A stretch of DNA of 6,830 nt from Thermomicrobiales bacterium (lineage in GTDB: Bacteria > Chloroflexota > Chloroflexia > Thermomicrobiales > UBA6265), in contig JAUJMG010000219.1 of NCBI GenBank assembly GCA_030446955.1, positions 1 through 6,830 on the forward strand, given 5' to 3'. The notes beneath the pieces were generated by a model that saw nothing but the letters and a program-made list of their open reading frames with translations, made no database searches and had not been told where the DNA came from. Positions 5,641 to 6,830 of this stretch are shown in pieces (within the stretch, counting starts at the first letter, position 1; every line of letters begins with the position of its first letter). The position numbers were made by a program, and so were the translations under genes.

Positions 5641-6158
5641 TCCCGGATGCCGTTCACGCAGAACGTGGCCGCCAGGGCCAGGTCACGCTCGGGCCAGGGG
5701 TCGCGTCCCCGTGGGTCAGGCTGGGCCGCGGTGGCCAGCAGGCGAGCGGCGGCGTCGGGGTCGCGGATGGGCCGAGGAGCGCCGGCTTCTCGCCGGGGCT
5801 TGCCCACCGCCGCCATGGGATTGCCCTCCACCAGGTCCTCGGCCACCAGGAAGTCGAAGAAGCTGGACCACGACGAGTGCGCCCGCAGCACCGAGGCGGC
5901 GGCGTGGTCGTCGGCCCAGGAGGCGAAGGCGGCCCGCAGCGCCTCCTTGGTCAGGTGCTCGAGGTGCAGCACGGCCACCTCGGCGTCGGCGGCGATGCGC
6001 CGTGCCACGCCCTCCAGGTCTCGACGGTAGGCGGCCACGGTGTTGGCCGCCGGCTTGGTGGTGCCCAGCTGATGGAGCCAGGCGTCGACCAGCTCGGCGA
6101 AGCGGGAGGAGGGGGAGAGGCGGACGGTCCTGGCCGCGGGCTCCACCATAGTCCCCAT
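5574..6158 (-). CDS. Recombinase N-terminal fragment (core-binding domain plus box I Arg)
   Basis: This 194-aa frame carries the SAM-like core-binding domain (residues 18-105: FAELVDAWLHQLG, NTVAAYRRDLEGVARRI, SSWSSFFDFLVAEDLVEGNP), which clamps the recombination site. It then enters the catalytic domain (RPIRDPDAAARLL, RDLALAATFCVNGIR) and reaches catalytic R172. After R172 it runs into out-of-frame residues (EAKRWPWAWDR) and stops at 5574. The ATG at 6158 lies inside the left arm of a 10-bp inverted repeat; a second ATG three codons downstream (6149) is an alternative. Neither has a well-spaced Shine-Dalgarno. Alone it would lack Lys, His, Arg and Tyr and be inactive. Confidence 0.65.
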   Translation of the reverse strand: MGTMVEPAARTVRLSPSSRFAELVDAWLHQLGTTKPAANTVAAYRRDLEGVARRIAADAEVAVLHLEHLTKEALRAAFASWADDHAAASVLRAHSSWSSFFDFLVAEDLVEGNPMAAVGKPRREAGAPRPIRDPDAAARLLATAAQPDPRGRDPWPERDLALAATFCVNGIREAKRWPWAWDRSREPQGHDACR

Positions 6159-6176
6159 AAGCCTGGATGGGGACTA
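6149..6176. repeat. Perfect 10-bp inverted repeat at the recombinase start codon
   Basis: TAGTCCCCAT (6149-6158) and ATGGGGACTA (6167-6176) are exact reverse complements around an 8-nt spacer, AAGCCTGG. The left arm contains the recombinase ATG, and the right arm presents the same first ten bases on the plus strand, directly in front of the second recombinase remnant. It may be an operator, a recombinase binding site, or the relic of a head-to-head duplication. Confidence 0.7.
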
Positions 6177-6177
6177 G

Positions 6178-6310
6178 GACGGCGACGAGCACACGTTCGT
6201 GTCCGGGTGCCTGCGGGGGCGGGGCTCCCGGGCCCGGGTGCCAGCGGCAGCGCTGCTGCACGTCCTGCGCCACACCTTCGCCACATCCGCCCCCCTTGCT
6301 GAGTCGTTTT
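6178..6310 (+). pseudogene. Second tyrosine recombinase remnant (box II region only)
   Basis: In the plus-strand frame that includes GTG 6199, the translation gives FVSGCLRGRGSRARVPAAAL followed by LHVLRHTFATSAPLAE. It parallels the intact catalytic domain (LFVDVRGRG ... LRARVPAGALVHALRHTFATSALEAG), but about 20 residues between RGRG and RARVP are missing. The DNA CTGCGCCACACCTTCGCCAC is identical in both copies. Box I, the LGH box and the tyrosine are absent, so it is dead as a recombinase. It lies in inverted orientation to the frameshifted gene, only about 20 bp from that gene's start. Its frame stays open into the downstream Trypco1 protein. Confidence 0.7.
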
Positions 6311-6349
6311 GGGGATCGTCGTCCGTACCAAGACTGCAGGATCGATGGT

Positions 6350-6369
6350 CCTACTCGGCCCCGAGTAGG
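6350..6369. repeat. Perfect 9-bp inverted repeat, CC spacer
   Basis: CCTACTCGG (6350-6358) and CCGAGTAGG (6361-6369) are exact reverse complements separated by two bases. As RNA this would be an 8-bp stem with a 4-nt loop. It has no following T-run. It lies between the recombinase remnant and the Trypco1 gene, where it could be an operator or attenuator for the latter. Confidence 0.5.
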
Positions 6370-6441
6370 CGCTCCAACGTAGGGCCCTTGATGGGGCCAT
6401 TGCTCTCCAGCCAAAGGCGATCTCGGTGCCGACGCTCCAGT

Positions 6442-6467
6442 CGTCGTCGTCGTCGACGACGACGACG
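6442..6467. repeat. 26-bp uninterrupted palindrome made of CGT/CGA triplets
   Basis: Four CGT triplets run directly into four CGA triplets plus CG, giving a perfect palindrome with 13-bp arms and no spacer, centred between 6454 and 6455 (TCGA). In the frame open across this region it encodes nine consecutive arginines (6442-6468). It may extrude as a cruciform, act as an operator, or be a replication-slippage product. Confidence 0.65.
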
Positions 6468-6534
6468 TTCTTCTCTCGCGCAGCGCCGCACCAAGGCGTT
6501 GCGCCAATGCCAACCCTGGGGAAGACTCGTCGGT

Positions 6535-6830
6535 GTGAACGGCAAAGAACAACGGGGGGCGGTGGACGCCGAGCTGCCCAGCGGGGCGCCGGTGCGGGTG
6601 CGGGTGGCCGAAGGCGCCGGGGATGGCATTAGCAGCGTCGGGCTCGTGGACGCCGCCGCTCTCGAAGGGGCGCTGGCCACCATCGGTGAGGCGGCCGCAC
6701 TGTTGCGGAAAAAGCTCGAGCAGATCGGGCCGACCAAGACCACCGTGGAGTTCGGGGTGAGCTTCGAGGGCAAGGGAGGCAAGCTGGTGGCCCTGCTCTT
6801 CGAAGGCAAGGGCCAGGCGTCACTGACCGT
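6535..6830 (+). CDS. Trypsin-co-occurring domain 1 (CU044_2847-type) protein, 3' end outside window
   Basis: The 98 codons present show the Trypco1 pattern: an N-terminal strand pair (DAELPSGAPVRVRVAEG), a variable loop, a helix (AALEGALATIGEAAALLRKK, residues 41-60 from GTG 6535), then the hallmark VEFGVSFEGKGGKLVALLFE and a last strand GQASLTV cut by the window edge. Perhaps 5-30 residues are missing. The domain is named for its association with trypsin-like proteases and other modules of bacterial NTP-dependent conflict systems; its biochemical role is not established. The GTG at 6535 gives a family-like N terminus, with GGGGA 12 nt upstream, rather far. GTG 6562 or ATG 6391 (AGGG 6 nt upstream, adding an arginine-rich leader) are alternatives. 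The frame is open back to 6178 through the recombinase remnant. Partner genes should lie to the right. Confidence 0.7.
   Translation, partial: MNGKEQRGAVDAELPSGAPVRVRVAEGAGDGISSVGLVDAAALEGALATIGEAAALLRKKLEQIGPTKTTVEFGVSFEGKGGKLVALLFEGKGQASLT

Larger units (their letters stand above)
5134..6158 (-). pseudogene. Tyrosine recombinase/integrase (XerC/D-like), frameshifted
   Basis: Two overlapping frames together encode one ~340-residue tyrosine recombinase, the usual length for XerC/D-type enzymes. These cut and rejoin DNA at specific sites through a tyrosine intermediate. The break falls right after the catalytic arginine of box I. The expected reading is G-I-R-x-S-E-A-V-A-L, but after CGG (5643-5645) only two bases (GA at 5642-5641) precede AGC-GAA-GCG-GTG. 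Restoring one base joins the halves perfectly. All other catalytic residues are intact, so the lesion is recent, a sequencing or assembly error, or less likely a programmed frameshift (no slippery run is seen). A mobile element or a lineage-specific recombinase are both possible. It lies upstream of the PadR operon, same strand, with 160 bp between. Confidence 0.8.
6159..6534. other. Rearranged junction between recombinase and Trypco1 gene
   Basis: These 376 bp contain the spacer and right arm of the 10-bp inverted repeat, the recombinase remnant, the 9-bp inverted repeat and the CGT/CGA palindrome. The promoter of the Trypco1 gene probably lies here, but no clear -35/-10 pair is seen. No other gene is supported on either strand. 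Confidence 0.5.

Noticed and set aside
5128..6302. Several long plus-strand frames opposite the recombinase (up to 300 codons)
   Set aside because: Antisense shadows of a clearly recognisable tyrosine recombinase; very R/G/P-rich and without domains.
5716..6552. 278-codon minus-strand frame running across the recombinase start
   Set aside because: Overlaps the recombinase N-terminal domain out of frame; low-complexity R/G/P-rich product with no motif.

Overview
This is a high-GC window with GC-rich third codon positions, weak or missing Shine-Dalgarno sites and some GTG starts. It looks like an accessory region of an actinobacterial (Actinomycetota) chromosome. The class cannot be fixed from the sequence; Acidimicrobiia or another environmental actinobacterial lineage would fit. 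No tRNA, rRNA or CRISPR array is visible.

Layout. 93-1652 (-) encodes a 519-aa protein ending in an ApeA-like HEPN domain with an R-x4-H ribonuclease motif. Just before its start, at about 1671-1751 (+), lies a short fragment resembling the C-terminal part of hydantoinase B/5-oxoprolinase, a scar of a metabolic gene. 1792-2052 (-) is a small unrecognised protein. 2053-2562 holds no convincing gene but carries a perfect 8-bp-arm inverted repeat. 2563-3651 (+) encodes a PD-(D/E)XK nuclease of RecB/NucS type with an unassigned C-terminal half. A doubtful 42-aa reading frame follows at 3663-3791. 4973 down to 3868 (-) is a translationally coupled pair: a PadR-like winged-helix regulator whose stop overlaps the GTG start of a single-pass membrane protein carrying three copies of a ~35-residue helical repeat. 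5134-6158 (-) is a tyrosine recombinase split by a one-base frameshift exactly at catalytic box I. Its start codon lies in a perfect 10-bp-arm inverted repeat. On the other side of that repeat, on the opposite strand, is a remnant of a second recombinase (box II only). The remnant's frame stays open through an arginine-rich stretch, encoded by a trinucleotide palindrome, into a trypsin-co-occurring domain 1 (CU044_2847-type) protein that runs off the window.

How it fits together. A HEPN protein, a stand-alone PD-(D/E)XK nuclease, recombinase wreckage, a metabolic gene scar and a Trypco1 protein are typical contents of a defence or conflict island that has been rearranged repeatedly. The sequence does not show that these genes form one system: they lie on both strands and are separated by scars. 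The least explained parts are the repeat-bearing membrane protein with its cysteine-rich PadR partner, the C-terminal half of the nuclease, and the junction around 6149-6540 where recombinase fragments, inverted repeats and the Trypco1 gene meet.
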